From NCBI GenBank assembly GCA_036824045.1, contig DAITAZ010000001.1, positions 143,774 to 207,773 of the forward strand: a stretch of DNA of 64,000 bases, in the 5' to 3' direction. Both the position numbers and the translations under genes were made by a program. Positions 40,873 through 49,586 of this stretch are shown piece after piece. Origin of the DNA: DAITAZ01 sp036824045. GTDB lineage: Bacteria > Pseudomonadota > Gammaproteobacteria > Burkholderiales > Rhodocyclaceae. Below the pieces are notes generated by a model. The model saw only the letters and a program-made list of their open reading frames with translations. It was not told the DNA's origin and searched no databases. Positions within the stretch are counted from its first letter, which is position 1; the number at the start of each line of letters is the position of its first letter.

Positions 40873-43023
40873 TCAGGCGCGGCGGGCCGCACGGATTTGC
40901 TTGAGAACCTCACGGGCCGCAGTCGGAATGGGGGTGCCCGGGCCAAAAATACCCTTCGCGCCCGCACCGTACAGGGCATCGTAGTCCTGCGCGGGGATCA
41001 CGCCACCCACAAAGGTGATGATGTCGTCGGCACCCAGTTTCTTGAGCTCGCCGATGATAGCCGGTACCAGGGTCTTGTGCCCGGCCGCCAAGCTGGAACA
41101 GCCGACGGCGTGCACGTCGTTCTCCACCGCGTGGCGCGCCGCTTCCTCCGGCGTCTGGAACAAGGGACCGATGTCGATATCGAAGCCCAGGTCAGCAAAG
41201 GCGGATGCCACGACCTTGGCGCCCCGGTCATGGCCATCCTGGCCAAGCTTCGCGATCATGATCCGGGGACGACGCCCTTCTTCCGCCACAAAGGCTTCGA
41301 TATCCGCCTTGAGCGCCTGCCAGTCCTCGTTGCCCTCCACGACGGCGTTGTAGACGCCAGACACGGCTTGCGGATTGGCGCGGTAGCGCCCGAACACCTT
41401 CTCCAGCGCATCGGAAACCTCGCCCACCGTGGCGCGCAGGCGCACCGCCTTGACCGCCAGATCCAGCAAATTGCCTTCGCCGCCTTCGGCAGCCTTGGTC
41501 AGCGCATCCAGCGCGGCATTGACCGCGACGCTGTCGCGGGTGGCGCGAATCTGCTTGAGGCGGGCAACCTGGGCTTCGCGCACGGCATGGTTGTCGATAT
41601 CGAGGATATCGATCGCGTCTTCCTTGGCCAGCTTGTATTTATTGACGCCAACGATGACGTCCTTGCCTGAATCAATGCGCGCCTGCTTGTCCGCCGCGCA
41701 CTCTTCGACCTTCATCTTCGCCCAGCCGGACTCCACGGCCTTGGTCATCCCGCCCATGGACTCGATCTCTTCGATCAGTGCCCAAGCCTTGTCGGCCATG
41801 TCCTGGGTGAGCTTCTCCATCATGTAGGAACCCGCCCAGGGGTCCACCACATTACAAATGTGGGTCTCTTCCTGGATGATGATCTGGGTGTTGCGGGCAA
41901 TCCGGGCAGAAAACTCGGTCGGCAGGGCAATCGCCTCATCCAGCGCGTTGGTGTGCAGGGACTGGGTGCCCCCAAACACAGCCGCCATGGCTTCGATGGT
42001 GGTGCGGACCACGTTGTTGTACGGATCCTGCTCGGTGAGCGACCAGCCGGAGGTCTGGCTGTGCGTCCGCAGCATCATGGATTTTGGATTCTTCGGATTG
42101 AACTGCTTCATGATCCGCCACCACAGCAGGCGGGCGGCCCGCATCTTGGCGATCTCGAGATAGAAGTTCATCCCCACCGCCCAGAAAAAGGACAACCGGC
42201 CGGCGAAGGTATCCACGTCCATGCCCGAGTTGATGCCCGTGCGGACATACTCCAAGCCATCGGCCAGCGTGAAGGCCAATTCGATCGCCTGATTGGCCCC
42301 CGCTTCCTGGATGTGGTAGCCCGAGATGGAAATACTGTTGAACTTGGGCATGTGCGCCGACGTGTACTTGAAGATGTCGGCGATGATCTTCATGGACGGC
42401 GTCGGCGGGTAGATGTAGGTGTTGCGGACCATGAACTCCTTGAGGATGTCGTTCTGGATGGTCCCGGAAAGCTTTTCCTGGGCCACCCCCTGCTCCTCGG
42501 CCGCAACGATGTAACCGGCCAGGATGGGCAACACCGCGCCATTCATGGTCATGGACACCGAAATCTTGTCCAGGGGGATGCCATCGAAGAGGATCTTCAT
42601 GTCCTCCACCGAATCGATGGCCACGCCCGCCTTGCCCACATCCCCGACCACGCGGGGATTGTCCGAATCGTAACCGCGGTGTGTCGCCAGATCGAACGCA
42701 ACGGACACACCCTGACCGCCCGCAGCCAATGCCTTGCGGTAAAAAGCGTTTGAAGCTTCAGCAGTGGAGAAGCCTGCGTACTGCCGGATAGTCCACGGCT
42801 TGACCGCGTACATGGTGGCCTGCGGACCACGGACGAAAGGCTCCAGACCCGGCAGCGTATTGGCGTAGGAAAGGCCTTCCACGTCCGCTGCAGTGTACAG
42901 CGGCTTGACCACAATGCCCTCGGGGGTAACCCAGTTCAGTTTGCTAACATCCCCTCCAGGGGCCGATTTAGCGGCAGCCTTTTCCCAGGCCTCCAGGTTG
43001 ATAGAACCGGGCAAGTCGGACAT
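40873..43023 (-). CDS. scpA: Methylmalonyl-CoA mutase
   Basis: 716 residues, single-chain form. TIM-barrel domain with PFVRGPQATMYAVKPWTIRQYAGFSTAE (read in parts), SVSMTMNGAVLP and RTHSQTSGWSLTEQDPYNN; C-terminal B12-binding domain with KLGQDGHDRGAKV (DxHxxG, about 600) and GGVIP. It isomerises methylmalonyl-CoA to succinyl-CoA. The ATG at 43023, with GAGGGTT upstream, was chosen over a longer open frame because MSDLPGSINLEAW starts the homology. First gene of the operon. Confidence 0.96.
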   Translation of the reverse strand: MSDLPGSINLEAWEKAAAKSAPGGDVSKLNWVTPEGIVVKPLYTAADVEGLSYANTLPGLEPFVRGPQATMYAVKPWTIRQYAGFSTAEASNAFYRKALAAGGQGVSVAFDLATHRGYDSDNPRVVGDVGKAGVAIDSVEDMKILFDGIPLDKISVSMTMNGAVLPILAGYIVAAEEQGVAQEKLSGTIQNDILKEFMVRNTYIYPPTPSMKIIADIFKYTSAHMPKFNSISISGYHIQEAGANQAIELAFTLADGLEYVRTGINSGMDVDTFAGRLSFFWAVGMNFYLEIAKMRAARLLWWRIMKQFNPKNPKSMMLRTHSQTSGWSLTEQDPYNNVVRTTIEAMAAVFGGTQSLHTNALDEAIALPTEFSARIARNTQIIIQEETHICNVVDPWAGSYMMEKLTQDMADKAWALIEEIESMGGMTKAVESGWAKMKVEECAADKQARIDSGKDVIVGVNKYKLAKEDAIDILDIDNHAVREAQVARLKQIRATRDSVAVNAALDALTKAAEGGEGNLLDLAVKAVRLRATVGEVSDALEKVFGRYRANPQAVSGVYNAVVEGNEDWQALKADIEAFVAEEGRRPRIMIAKLGQDGHDRGAKVVASAFADLGFDIDIGPLFQTPEEAARHAVENDVHAVGCSSLAAGHKTLVPAIIGELKKLGADDIITFVGGVIPAQDYDALYGAGAKGIFGPGTPIPTAAREVLKQIRAARRA

Positions 43024-43143
43024 GGTTAACCCTCGATTACGTTGCAGATGGTCACGCGCTGGCACGCACTCCCACGCGCCGCCAACCGCGACAACAGACG
43101 AATTGTGCGTCGCACGATGAATTCGGAACTTGTTTTGCCTCAA

Positions 43144-43162
43144 ACACCATACCGGAGCGTAT
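43144..43162 (-). promoter_or_regulatory. Candidate operator upstream of mcm
   Basis: Minus-strand ATACGCTCCGGTATGGTGT, an imperfect inverted repeat (ATAC...GTAT). It matches 16 of 19 bases of the element upstream of the actP operon at 46197-46215, including ten contiguous identical bases. It lies 121-139 bases upstream of the mcm ATG. Confidence 0.5.
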
Positions 43163-43248
43163 CCCCCGGCCAGACTGCGCCGGCCGGGGGCTCCGGGCCA
43201 ACCCCGGCCGCCGGCCTGTTTATGCAGATCAGGCCGGTCTGCGGCAAG
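43163..43248. other. GC-rich hairpins between mcm and the GntR gene
   Basis: CCCCCGGCC (43163-43171) pairs perfectly with GGCCGGGGG (43182-43190), and a second CCGGCC/GGCCGG hairpin follows near 43211-43236. No T-run follows, so these are probably not simple terminators. No gene is present here. Confidence 0.4.
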
Positions 43249-43277
43249 TTGACATCCCTCCGCTCAGATAATACTTT
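43249..43277 (+). promoter_or_regulatory. Promoter of the GntR-family regulator gene
   Basis: TTGACA (43249-43254), 17-base spacer, TACTTT (43272-43277). A perfect palindrome CATAATTATG (43281-43290) overlaps the predicted start and may be an autoregulatory operator. Confidence 0.6.
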
Positions 43278-43337
43278 ATCCATAATTATGAATGCAACAC
43301 GGCCGAAATACCCTCTTCGCAGTGCTATCCTCAGGCC

Positions 43338-44003
43338 ATGAACAGCATCGCACCGCTCGCCCTCTACCAGGAAGTCGCCGAAAGACTGCGTCAACGCATC
43401 TTCGCCCATGAACTGGCCCCCGGTCAGTGGGTGGACGAACAGGCCTTGGCCGAGCAGTACGGCATCTCCCGCACCCCTCTGCGAGAAGCGCTCAAGGTAC
43501 TGGCCTCGGAAGGGCTGGTCACGCTCAAACCTCGCCGCGGCTGCTACGTGACCGAGATTTCAGCCGAGGACCTGGACGAGATCTTTACCGTCATGTCCCT
43601 GCTGGAAGGCCAATGCGCGGTTGATACTGCCCGCAAGGCGACGGATGCGGATATCGAGCGACTCAAGGACATCCACGAACAACTGGAGTCCTCCGCCCGG
43701 CGCCTGGACATCAATGGTTTCTTTGAGGCCAACCAGGCGTTTCACCGCGAAGTGCAACTCGTTGCCGGGAATCGCTGGCTCACCCAGGTCATCCAGGATC
43801 TGCGCAAGGTCATCAAGCTTTCCCGCCACCACTCCCTGTTCAGCGAGGGCCGGCTGGAGCAGTCGCTTGCGGAACACCGCCGCATTCTCGACGCCTTGGA
43901 GGCACGCAACGCGCCCGCGGCCGAACTGGCCATGCGCGACCACATCACTAGCGGTCGAGCCGCGCTCTCCCGCATCGCGAGCACCCGCACCCAGTCCAAC
44001 TGA
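43338..44003 (+). CDS. GntR/FadR-family transcriptional regulator
   Basis: 221 residues. N-terminal winged helix with LAEQYGISRTPLREALKVLASEGLV (read in parts) and RRGCYVTE; C-terminal all-helical FCD ligand-binding domain (about 85-215) with NQAFHREV and HRRILDALEARN. FCD proteins bind small organic acids or acyl compounds through metal or Arg residues. It is divergent from the propionyl-CoA operon and convergent with actP, so it probably controls one or both. Confidence 0.92.
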   Translation: MNSIAPLALYQEVAERLRQRIFAHELAPGQWVDEQALAEQYGISRTPLREALKVLASEGLVTLKPRRGCYVTEISAEDLDEIFTVMSLLEGQCAVDTARKATDADIERLKDIHEQLESSARRLDINGFFEANQAFHREVQLVAGNRWLTQVIQDLRKVIKLSRHHSLFSEGRLEQSLAEHRRILDALEARNAPAAELAMRDHITSGRAALSRIASTRTQSN

Positions 44004-44078
44004 AGGGCTGGCGCTGCCGGGCGCTCACGCCCTGCTTCTGCATGGCGAAACCCACCTCCACAAGCATGGGCTTCACCA

Positions 44079-44108
44079 TGCAGCCCGCCGGAACACGGGC
44101 GGGCTGCA
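44079..44108. terminator. Hairpin between the GntR gene and actP
   Basis: TGCAGCCCGCC pairs with GGCGGGCTGCA around GGAACACG. It is followed by GATTT in the plus direction, so it is a weak candidate terminator for the converging genes. Confidence 0.5.
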
Positions 44109-44120
44109 GATTTCGATCGA

Positions 44121-45785
44121 TCAATGGACCGACGCAGACGCGGCTCCAAAGCCGGTCTGAGCACGGACGTACTGGTCGTCGAACTTTTCCTTCTCCTCCC
44201 GCGCTTCCTGGCTGTTGTCCAGCTTGGACACGATGAAAGTCACCAGGAAGGCGATGGGCATGGAGAACAGCGCGGGCTGGTCATAGGGGAACAGCGCCTG
44301 AGCATTGCCCAGAACGGTGACCCACACGGACTTGGAGAACAGCACGAACAGCACAGCGCTCACCAGTCCGATGTAACCCCCTGCGATGGCCCCCCGGGTC
44401 GTCAGGCCCTTCCAGTACATGGAGAGGATCAGCACCGGGAAATTGGCCGACGCAGCAATACCAAAGGCCAGTGCCACCATGAAGGCCACGTTCATCTTCT
44501 CGAACAGGATGCCCAGCACGATTGCCACCACCCCCAGACCAATGGAGGCGAACTTGGAGACCCGCAGTTCGGACGCCTCGCTCGCCGTGCCCTTCATGAT
44601 CACCCGGGCGTAAAGGTCATGGGAGATGGCTGAAGCGCCTGCCAACGCGAGGCCGGACACCACCGCCAGAATGGTCGCGAACGCCACAGCGGCCAGGAAG
44701 CCCAGCAGCAGGTTACCACCCACCGCCTTGGCCAGATGCATCGCCACCATGTTGCCGCCGCCCACGATCTTGCCGCCGATCGCCCCGCCCTCGAAGAACT
44801 CGGGGTTCTGGCCAACGATCATGATCGCCGCGAGGCCCATCAGGAAGATGACGTTGAAGAAGTAGCCCACGAAGCCGGACGCGTAGAGCACGGACTTGCG
44901 CGCTTCCTTCGCGTCGGTGACGGTGAAGAAGCGCATCAGGATGTGCGGAAGTCCGGCCGTGCCGAACATCAACCCCAAACCGAGGGAAAGGGCCGTGACC
45001 GGATCGGGCAACAGGCTGCCGGGGAACAGGATCTTTTCGCCCAGACTGTGGATCGACACGGCCTTGCTCATCACCGTCTCGTAGCTGAAGCCGAACTGGC
45101 TCATGGCGAGGAGCATCACCAGCGTGCCGCCCGAAAGCAGCATGCAGGCCTTGATGATTTGCACCCAGGTGGTCGCCACCATGCCGCCGAAGGTCACGTA
45201 CACCATCATCAGCGCCCCCACCACAAACAGGGCGACGGTGTAATCGAGACCAAACAGCAACTTGATCAATTGGCCGGCCCCCACCATCTGCGCCACCAGG
45301 TAGAAGCACACGACGGTCAGCGACGAAACCGCCGCCATGGTCCGCACCTTGCCTTGGTTGAGACGGTAGGAAGTGATATCGGCAAACGTGAACTTGCCCA
45401 GGTTACGCAGACGCTCCGCCATCAGGAACAGGATGATGGGCCAGCCCACGAAGAACGCGATCATGTAGATGTAACCATCCACGCCCTTGCTGTAAACCAT
45501 GGCTGTCAAGCCCAGCAAGGTGGCGGCGGACATGTAGTCGCCGGCAATGGCCAGACCGTTCTGGAAACCCGTAATGCCACCGCCAGCGGTATAGAAGTCC
45601 GACGCAGACTTGGTGCGGCTGGCCGCCCAGTAAGTGATACCCAGCGTCATCCCGACAAACACCACGAACATCACGATCGCGTGCAGATTGAGCGGCTGCT
45701 TCTGCGTAGCCTCCATCGCAGGGCCGGCAAGGACCTGGGCGGAAGCGAACAGGCCGGCCAGCAAGACTCCAAGACGCATGTTCAT
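44121..45785 (-). CDS. actP: Cation/acetate symporter ActP
   Basis: 554 residues, sodium:solute symporter family. Signal-like N terminus ending LAGPAME, then about 13 membrane segments, with ITYWAASRTKSASDFYTAGGGITGFQNGLAIAGDYMSAA (read in parts), the sodium-site region typical of ActP. It takes up acetate and related short monocarboxylates. The start overlaps the stop of the DUF485 gene as TAATG, the conserved yjcH-actP coupling. Confidence 0.93.
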   Translation of the reverse strand: MNMRLGVLLAGLFASAQVLAGPAMEATQKQPLNLHAIVMFVVFVGMTLGITYWAASRTKSASDFYTAGGGITGFQNGLAIAGDYMSAATLLGLTAMVYSKGVDGYIYMIAFFVGWPIILFLMAERLRNLGKFTFADITSYRLNQGKVRTMAAVSSLTVVCFYLVAQMVGAGQLIKLLFGLDYTVALFVVGALMMVYVTFGGMVATTWVQIIKACMLLSGGTLVMLLAMSQFGFSYETVMSKAVSIHSLGEKILFPGSLLPDPVTALSLGLGLMFGTAGLPHILMRFFTVTDAKEARKSVLYASGFVGYFFNVIFLMGLAAIMIVGQNPEFFEGGAIGGKIVGGGNMVAMHLAKAVGGNLLLGFLAAVAFATILAVVSGLALAGASAISHDLYARVIMKGTASEASELRVSKFASIGLGVVAIVLGILFEKMNVAFMVALAFGIAASANFPVLILSMYWKGLTTRGAIAGGYIGLVSAVLFVLFSKSVWVTVLGNAQALFPYDQPALFSMPIAFLVTFIVSKLDNSQEAREEKEKFDDQYVRAQTGFGAASASVH

Positions 45786-46105
45786 TACTGGCCCCCCTTC
45801 GACGCTTCGCGGATGATTTCGGCGGTCAATTGATCAAACTCCGTGTTGGCGCGGCGCACATAAACGGCAGTCAGCACCCAGAAAAACACGAACATGAACA
45901 AGCCTGCCGCGACTCCCACCGTTACCATCGAGTCGGCCGCGATCTTCTGACCAATCAGGTTGGGGTTGAACGCCACCACCATGAAAAAGCCGTAGAAGAT
46001 CACCAGCACGATCACCGAGAGCATCGTCGCCAAACGGCTGCGCTTGGCAACCAGTTCGGCAAACTTCGGATTGCTCCGTATGCGTGCATTGATTGCACTG
46101 GACAT
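45785..46105 (-). CDS. DUF485 small membrane protein (YjcH-like)
   Basis: 106 residues. N-terminal NPKFAELVAKRSRLATMLS motif, two membrane helices (MLSVIVLVIFYGFFMVVAF and VGVAAGLFMFVFFWVLTAVYV) and a charged tail with EFDQLTAEI. DUF485 proteins are almost always encoded directly before acetate symporters and are thought to assist them. First gene of the actP operon. Confidence 0.92.
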   Translation of the reverse strand: MSSAINARIRSNPKFAELVAKRSRLATMLSVIVLVIFYGFFMVVAFNPNLIGQKIAADSMVTVGVAAGLFMFVFFWVLTAVYVRRANTEFDQLTAEIIREASKGGQ

Positions 46106-46179
46106 CACACCCTCCCTACTCCATTGACAAGACTGAAAGGAAACCGGATCTGGAGCTGACGCTCTCTCTTCCCTTGGAT

Positions 46180-46215
46180 GATATAACATCTATAAGACAC
46201 CATACCTCAACGTAT
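46180..46215 (-). promoter_or_regulatory. Promoter with candidate operator of the DUF485-actP operon
   Basis: Minus strand: TTGAGG (46209-46204), 18-base spacer, TTATAT. The 19-base element ATACGTTGAGGTATGGTGT (46215-46197) covers the -35 box and matches the mcm upstream element at 16 of 19 positions. Binding there would block or recruit RNA polymerase. Confidence 0.5.
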
Positions 46216-46312
46216 GGCCCCTGCAACATCGAGTGCAAATTTCCTCCAAATCCACCGGAGGGACTTGATTTGGGTCAAGCGGCGCCACCCCCTGCAACCA
46301 GGAGCGAATACC

Positions 46313-47098
46313 ATGGCTGGGACAATCCTGAGCCGACAAGACGGCGAAATTGCCTTCGTCATTCTGTCCAACCCTGACAAACTGAACGCTGTGGACTCCA
46401 CCATGTGGCGGGAACTGCGAGCCACGTTCGAAGCGCTGGGAGCAAATGATGCGCTGCGTTGCATCATCGTCCAGGGCGAGGGCCAGCGGGCTTTCGCAGC
46501 CGGCGGGGACATTGAAGAATTCGCGGTCGAGCGTGACACGCTCGAAAAAGCCCGCCGTTACCACGAAGAATGGGTGGCCGGCGCGCTACAAGCCATCAGC
46601 CAGTGCCCTCACCCCACCGTTGCGATGATCCGGGGCGCCTGTGTAGGTGGCGGGCTGGAAATTGCGGCCGCCTGCGATCTGCGGATTGCCGGAGTCAGCT
46701 CTCGCTTTGGCGCGCCCATCAACCGGCTGGGCTTTCCCATGCACCCCTGGGAACTGGCCAGTCTCATCGCCTTGGCAGGCCCTGCCCTCATGCGCGAGAT
46801 CCTGCTCGAAGGCCGTCTCCTGGAAGCATCCGAAGCCTTGGCCAAAGGCCTGCTCACCCGGGTAGTAGACGACGAAATCGTGGAAGAAGAGGCCATGGCC
46901 ACTGCTCGTCGCATCGCCGCTGGCGCTCCCCTGGTCGCTCGCTGGCACAAGCAGTCGATCCGCCGCCTGTCACCGCCCGTACAGGCCTTGAGCGAGGAAG
47001 AGCTTTTGGCCAGCTACGCCTGGCTAAACTCCGAAGACTACAAAGCCGGCTTTCAGGCCTTTCTCGGCAAGACCAAACCGGTATTCAAGGGCCGTTGA
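46313..47098 (+). CDS. Crotonase-family protein (enoyl-CoA hydratase/isomerase-like)
   Basis: 261 residues. Oxyanion-hole elements AFAAGGDIEEF and the turn GACVGGGLEIAAACDLRIAG fit the crotonase fold, which acts on acyl-CoA thioesters. The second catalytic glutamate position of classical hydratases (in the PELGLIPG-like stretch) reads INRLGFPMHPWE, so hydration activity is not assured. The ATG at 46313 begins MAGTILSRQDGE. Divergent from the DUF485-actP operon, sharing its control region. Confidence 0.85.
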   Translation: MAGTILSRQDGEIAFVILSNPDKLNAVDSTMWRELRATFEALGANDALRCIIVQGEGQRAFAAGGDIEEFAVERDTLEKARRYHEEWVAGALQAISQCPHPTVAMIRGACVGGGLEIAAACDLRIAGVSSRFGAPINRLGFPMHPWELASLIALAGPALMREILLEGRLLEASEALAKGLLTRVVDDEIVEEEAMATARRIAAGAPLVARWHKQSIRRLSPPVQALSEEELLASYAWLNSEDYKAGFQAFLGKTKPVFKGR

Positions 47099-47104
47099 AG
47101 AGCG

Positions 47105-47914
47105 CTAGCCCATGACGCTGTGCAACATCTTGGCGCACAGAAAGAGTACCAGGACCGCGAACACGCGCTTGAGCGTCGGCACCGGCAGGCGATGGGCAAG
47201 CCTGGCCCCGAGGGGGGCTGTGATCGTGCTCACCAGGGACACCAGCACCAAGGCCGGCACATAGATGAAACCCAGCGTCAGGTCAGGTAAGCCATCCCGC
47301 CCCCAGCCGTTGGCCAGATAGCCCACCGTACCGGCCACCGCAATGGGCAGCCCGATGGCGGCGGATGTGCCGATGGCATTGTGCACTTTTACATTGCACC
47401 AGGTCATGAACGGCACGGACAAGGACCCGCCACCGATGGCCACCAGCGCCGAAACGGCCCCGATCCCGACCCCCACCGCCGACATTCCAACACTCCCAGG
47501 CAGTTCCCGCGATGGCTTAGGTTTGATGTTCAGGAACATCTGCACCGACACATAAGCCATGAAGGCGGCGAAGAACAACGCCAAGGGCCGGGTGGGCAAA
47601 TTCGCGGCCACGAAGGTGGCGGCGAAGGTACCCACCAACACCCCCGGCGCAATGGCTCGCACCACCGGCCACAGCACTGCGCCATGGGCGTGATGGGCGC
47701 GGAGACTCGACAGGGACGTCAGCACGATAGCGGCCATGGAAGTACCCAGAGCCAAATGCACCACTTCCGACTTGGGAAACCCCTGGGCCGCGAACATGGT
47801 AGTCAGCATGGGCACCATGATTGCGCCACCGCCCACCCCCAACAAACCGGCAAAAAAACCGACGAACGCCCCGAGGACCAGATAAGCCAGCCACCATTCG
47901 TTAATACCCACCAC
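47105..47914 (-). CDS. TauE/SafE family sulfite exporter-like permease
   Basis: 269 residues with about eight membrane segments. Two glycine-rich motifs define the family: VGFFAGLLGVGGGAIMVPML near the N terminus and IGAVSALVAIGGGSLSVPFM in the second half. Family members export or import anions such as sulfite, sulfoacetate or other organosulfonates; the substrate here is unknown. Its start overlaps the EVE gene by 14 bases, indicating co-transcription. Confidence 0.9.
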   Translation of the reverse strand: MVGINEWWLAYLVLGAFVGFFAGLLGVGGGAIMVPMLTTMFAAQGFPKSEVVHLALGTSMAAIVLTSLSSLRAHHAHGAVLWPVVRAIAPGVLVGTFAATFVAANLPTRPLALFFAAFMAYVSVQMFLNIKPKPSRELPGSVGMSAVGVGIGAVSALVAIGGGSLSVPFMTWCNVKVHNAIGTSAAIGLPIAVAGTVGYLANGWGRDGLPDLTLGFIYVPALVLVSLVSTITAPLGARLAHRLPVPTLKRVFAVLVLFLCAKMLHSVMG

Positions 47915-48377
47915 TCAGCTCCATCAGGTTACGGGTAATGAACTGCCATTCAGCTTCCGTCACCGGAGTGATGGAGAGCCGGTTTCCGCGCGCCAGCAGG
48001 GGCATCGCCGCCAGTTCCGGGCAGGCGCGAAGGCGGCTGATGCTCACATAGGGCGTGTGCAGCCGGAAGCGCACATCCACGTTGAGCCACCGCGGGGCGG
48101 CCGGATCGGATTTGGGGTCGAAGTAGGGGCTTGCCGGGTCGAACTGGGTTACATCCGGGTAGGCCCCGCTCACCACCTCGCAAATGCCCGCTATGCCAGG
48201 ATTCTTGCAGCCGGAGTGATAGAAGAACGCCAGATCCCCTAGTCTCATGGCATCCCGCATGAAATTGCGTGCCTGGTAGTTACGCACCCCGGTCCAAGCC
48301 GCCCGCTCCGCCGGGGCGGCCTTCAGCCCGTCGATGGACAAATCCTCCGGCTCGGACTTCATCAACCAATACGCCAC
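47901..48377 (-). CDS. EVE domain protein
   Basis: 158 residues, one PUA-like EVE domain: YWLMKSEPEDLSIDGL at the start, WTGVRNYQARNFMRDAM, GDLAFFYHSG and ITPVTEAEW near the end. EVE domains bind modified bases in RNA or DNA. Lies just downstream of the 6S RNA terminator and overlaps the TauE-like permease gene. Confidence 0.93.
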   Translation of the reverse strand: MAYWLMKSEPEDLSIDGLKAAPAERAAWTGVRNYQARNFMRDAMRLGDLAFFYHSGCKNPGIAGICEVVSGAYPDVTQFDPASPYFDPKSDPAAPRWLNVDVRFRLHTPYVSISRLRACPELAAMPLLARGNRLSITPVTEAEWQFITRNLMELSGGY

Positions 48378-48399
48378 AGTTTTCCCCGAAAAACGAAAA

Positions 48400-48428
48400 G
48401 GCGCGAAAAGCTTACCGCTTTTCGCGCC
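48400..48428 (-). terminator. Terminator of 6S RNA
   Basis: Perfect 12-bp stem GGCGCGAAAAGC (48400-48411) with GCTTTTCGCGCC (48417-48428), loop TTACC. On the minus strand it is followed by TTTTCGTTTTTC. Confidence 0.9.
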
Positions 48429-48442
48429 TTCATCGTGTAGGG

Positions 48443-48620
48443 TCCCCCGCCTGTGCCGTCAGGCCGGCATCCTGAACCTAGGGTCCAAGACGGCCACTTT
48501 CCTTCCGCATCAGGCCCACCCGACTAGGGGTTTGCACAACAGCGGCGTCTTTGGTCAGTGACCTTGTGCCAATAAATATTGGTTCAAGGAATCTATGACC
48601 TTAACGAACACTGCAGGGGA
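48443..48620 (-). ncRNA. ssrS: 6S RNA
   Basis: About 178 bases on the minus strand. The 5' part reads CCCCTGCAGTGTTCGTTAAGG, matching the conserved TGTTCG region of 6S RNA. It is followed by CCTTGAACCAATATTT, which aligns with CCCTGAGCCGATATTT of E. coli 6S. The 3' arm (CCGGCCTGACGGCAC...GCGGGG) pairs back to the 5' arm to make the long closing stem around a large central bubble. It follows zapA in the same direction, the same order as in Gammaproteobacteria, and has its own strong terminator. 6S RNA sequesters sigma-70 RNA polymerase in stationary phase. End positions are approximate. Confidence 0.85.
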
Positions 48621-48675
48621 TTAATCGACCGCCACAAGCACTACGGGTACCAACAAGCCGCGAGGCATGACTGCC

Positions 48676-48984
48676 TCAAGAAGCCCGCTCCGCTTGGGCT
48701 AGCGCTTCATCCAACCGCGCTTCCATGGCTGAAATTCTACGCCGAATCGCCTCGCCGTCAACGCCGGCCATCCGCTGGGCGCCAAGTAGTTCATGGGCAA
48801 GATTCAGCGCCACCATGACCGCCAGACGCTCGCCATTACTCCGCGTACGGGTACCCACCTCACGCATGCGGCTTTCGAGGAAACGGACGGCAACCAGGAG
48901 CGACTCCCGTTCCTCGGGCGGGCAAGCGACCCGGAACTCCTTGCCAAGCAGGGAAATATCAAGGGTATGGGTTTCCGGGCTCAT
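48676..48984 (-). CDS. zapA: Cell division protein ZapA
   Basis: 102 residues. N-terminal DISLLGKEFRVACPPEERESLLVAVRFLESRM (read in parts), typical of ZapA, then a coiled coil ending ARLDEALAQAERAS. It bundles FtsZ filaments at midcell. Its ATG overlaps the stop of the upstream ZapB-like gene (ATGA). Confidence 0.93.
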   Translation of the reverse strand: MSPETHTLDISLLGKEFRVACPPEERESLLVAVRFLESRMREVGTRTRSNGERLAVMVALNLAHELLGAQRMAGVDGEAIRRRISAMEARLDEALAQAERAS

Positions 48985-49175
48985 GCTTCGGGCAGACGGG
49001 CAATCAGGGTTTCAACACGCGCGCGCGCCTCGGCGATTCTCTCGGCGAGCGCATCACGCTCTCCCTCCAGTCCCGCCACGCGCGTGCGCAACTCGGCGTT
49101 CTCAGTTTGCAAGCGACTGAGAACGCCGAGCACCTGGTTCAGTTTGGATTCGAGGGAGGCGATCTGTGCGTCCAT
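48981..49175 (-). CDS. ZapB-like coiled-coil protein
   Basis: 64 residues, entirely heptad coiled coil (LESKLNQVLGVLSRLQTENAEL and onwards). Small coiled-coil proteins of this kind (TIGR02449-like) precede zapA in many Betaproteobacteria and are thought to work like ZapB. Overlaps zapA by four bases. Confidence 0.85.
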   Translation of the reverse strand: MDAQIASLESKLNQVLGVLSRLQTENAELRTRVAGLEGERDALAERIAEARARVETLIARLPEA

Positions 49176-49313
49176 GGCACGAGACTATAGCATGACCGCC
49201 GCCCCCGGTCAGAGAGGCTTTTCCGCTTCCGGGACAGAGTGTTGCAAGGAAAGCTTGCAGAAGAGTGGCAAGAGTGAAGGCCGCCCGGCGCCCGCGCCGC
49301 CCGCGCGTCCTGA

Positions 49314-49586
49314 CTAGCGGGCTGGCGTCACCGCCCGTGCCGCGTATTCCCGAGGGTCGAGTTTGCCATCCCTGTTGGTATCCAGCCGGCTGAACTGCTC
49401 GCTAACGCCCGGGACTTTCACCGCCTCGTCCGGTGTGACGAATCCGTCCCGGTTGGTGTCAGCCTGATCGAAGGTGGCCACCGGCAAGGCGAGGGTCGCA
49501 TCGTCCGTTTTCTGCTGGGCAATGGCCTTGTAACCGAGCGCCACCACGGTCAGGCTGAGTACAGCCGTGACAATCCTGTTCCGCAT
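49314..49586 (-). CDS. Small secreted EF-hand protein
   Basis: 90 residues from the ATG at 49586, with GGAGGTTCTC as ribosome binding site. A signal-type N terminus (RNRIVTAVLSLTVVALGYKAIA) is followed by two EF-hand loops, DTNRDGFVTPDE and DTNRDGKLDPRE, each with the five oxygen ligands and glycine expected for calcium binding. Probably a periplasmic calcium-binding protein. No partner gene is obvious. Confidence 0.85.
   Translation of the reverse strand: MRNRIVTAVLSLTVVALGYKAIAQQKTDDATLALPVATFDQADTNRDGFVTPDEAVKVPGVSEQFSRLDTNRDGKLDPREYAARAVTPAR

Noticed and set aside
43163..43190. Terminator between mcm and the GntR gene
   Set aside because: The 9-bp GC hairpin is perfect but neither side has a T-run, and the flanking genes are divergent, so no transcript needs to end there.
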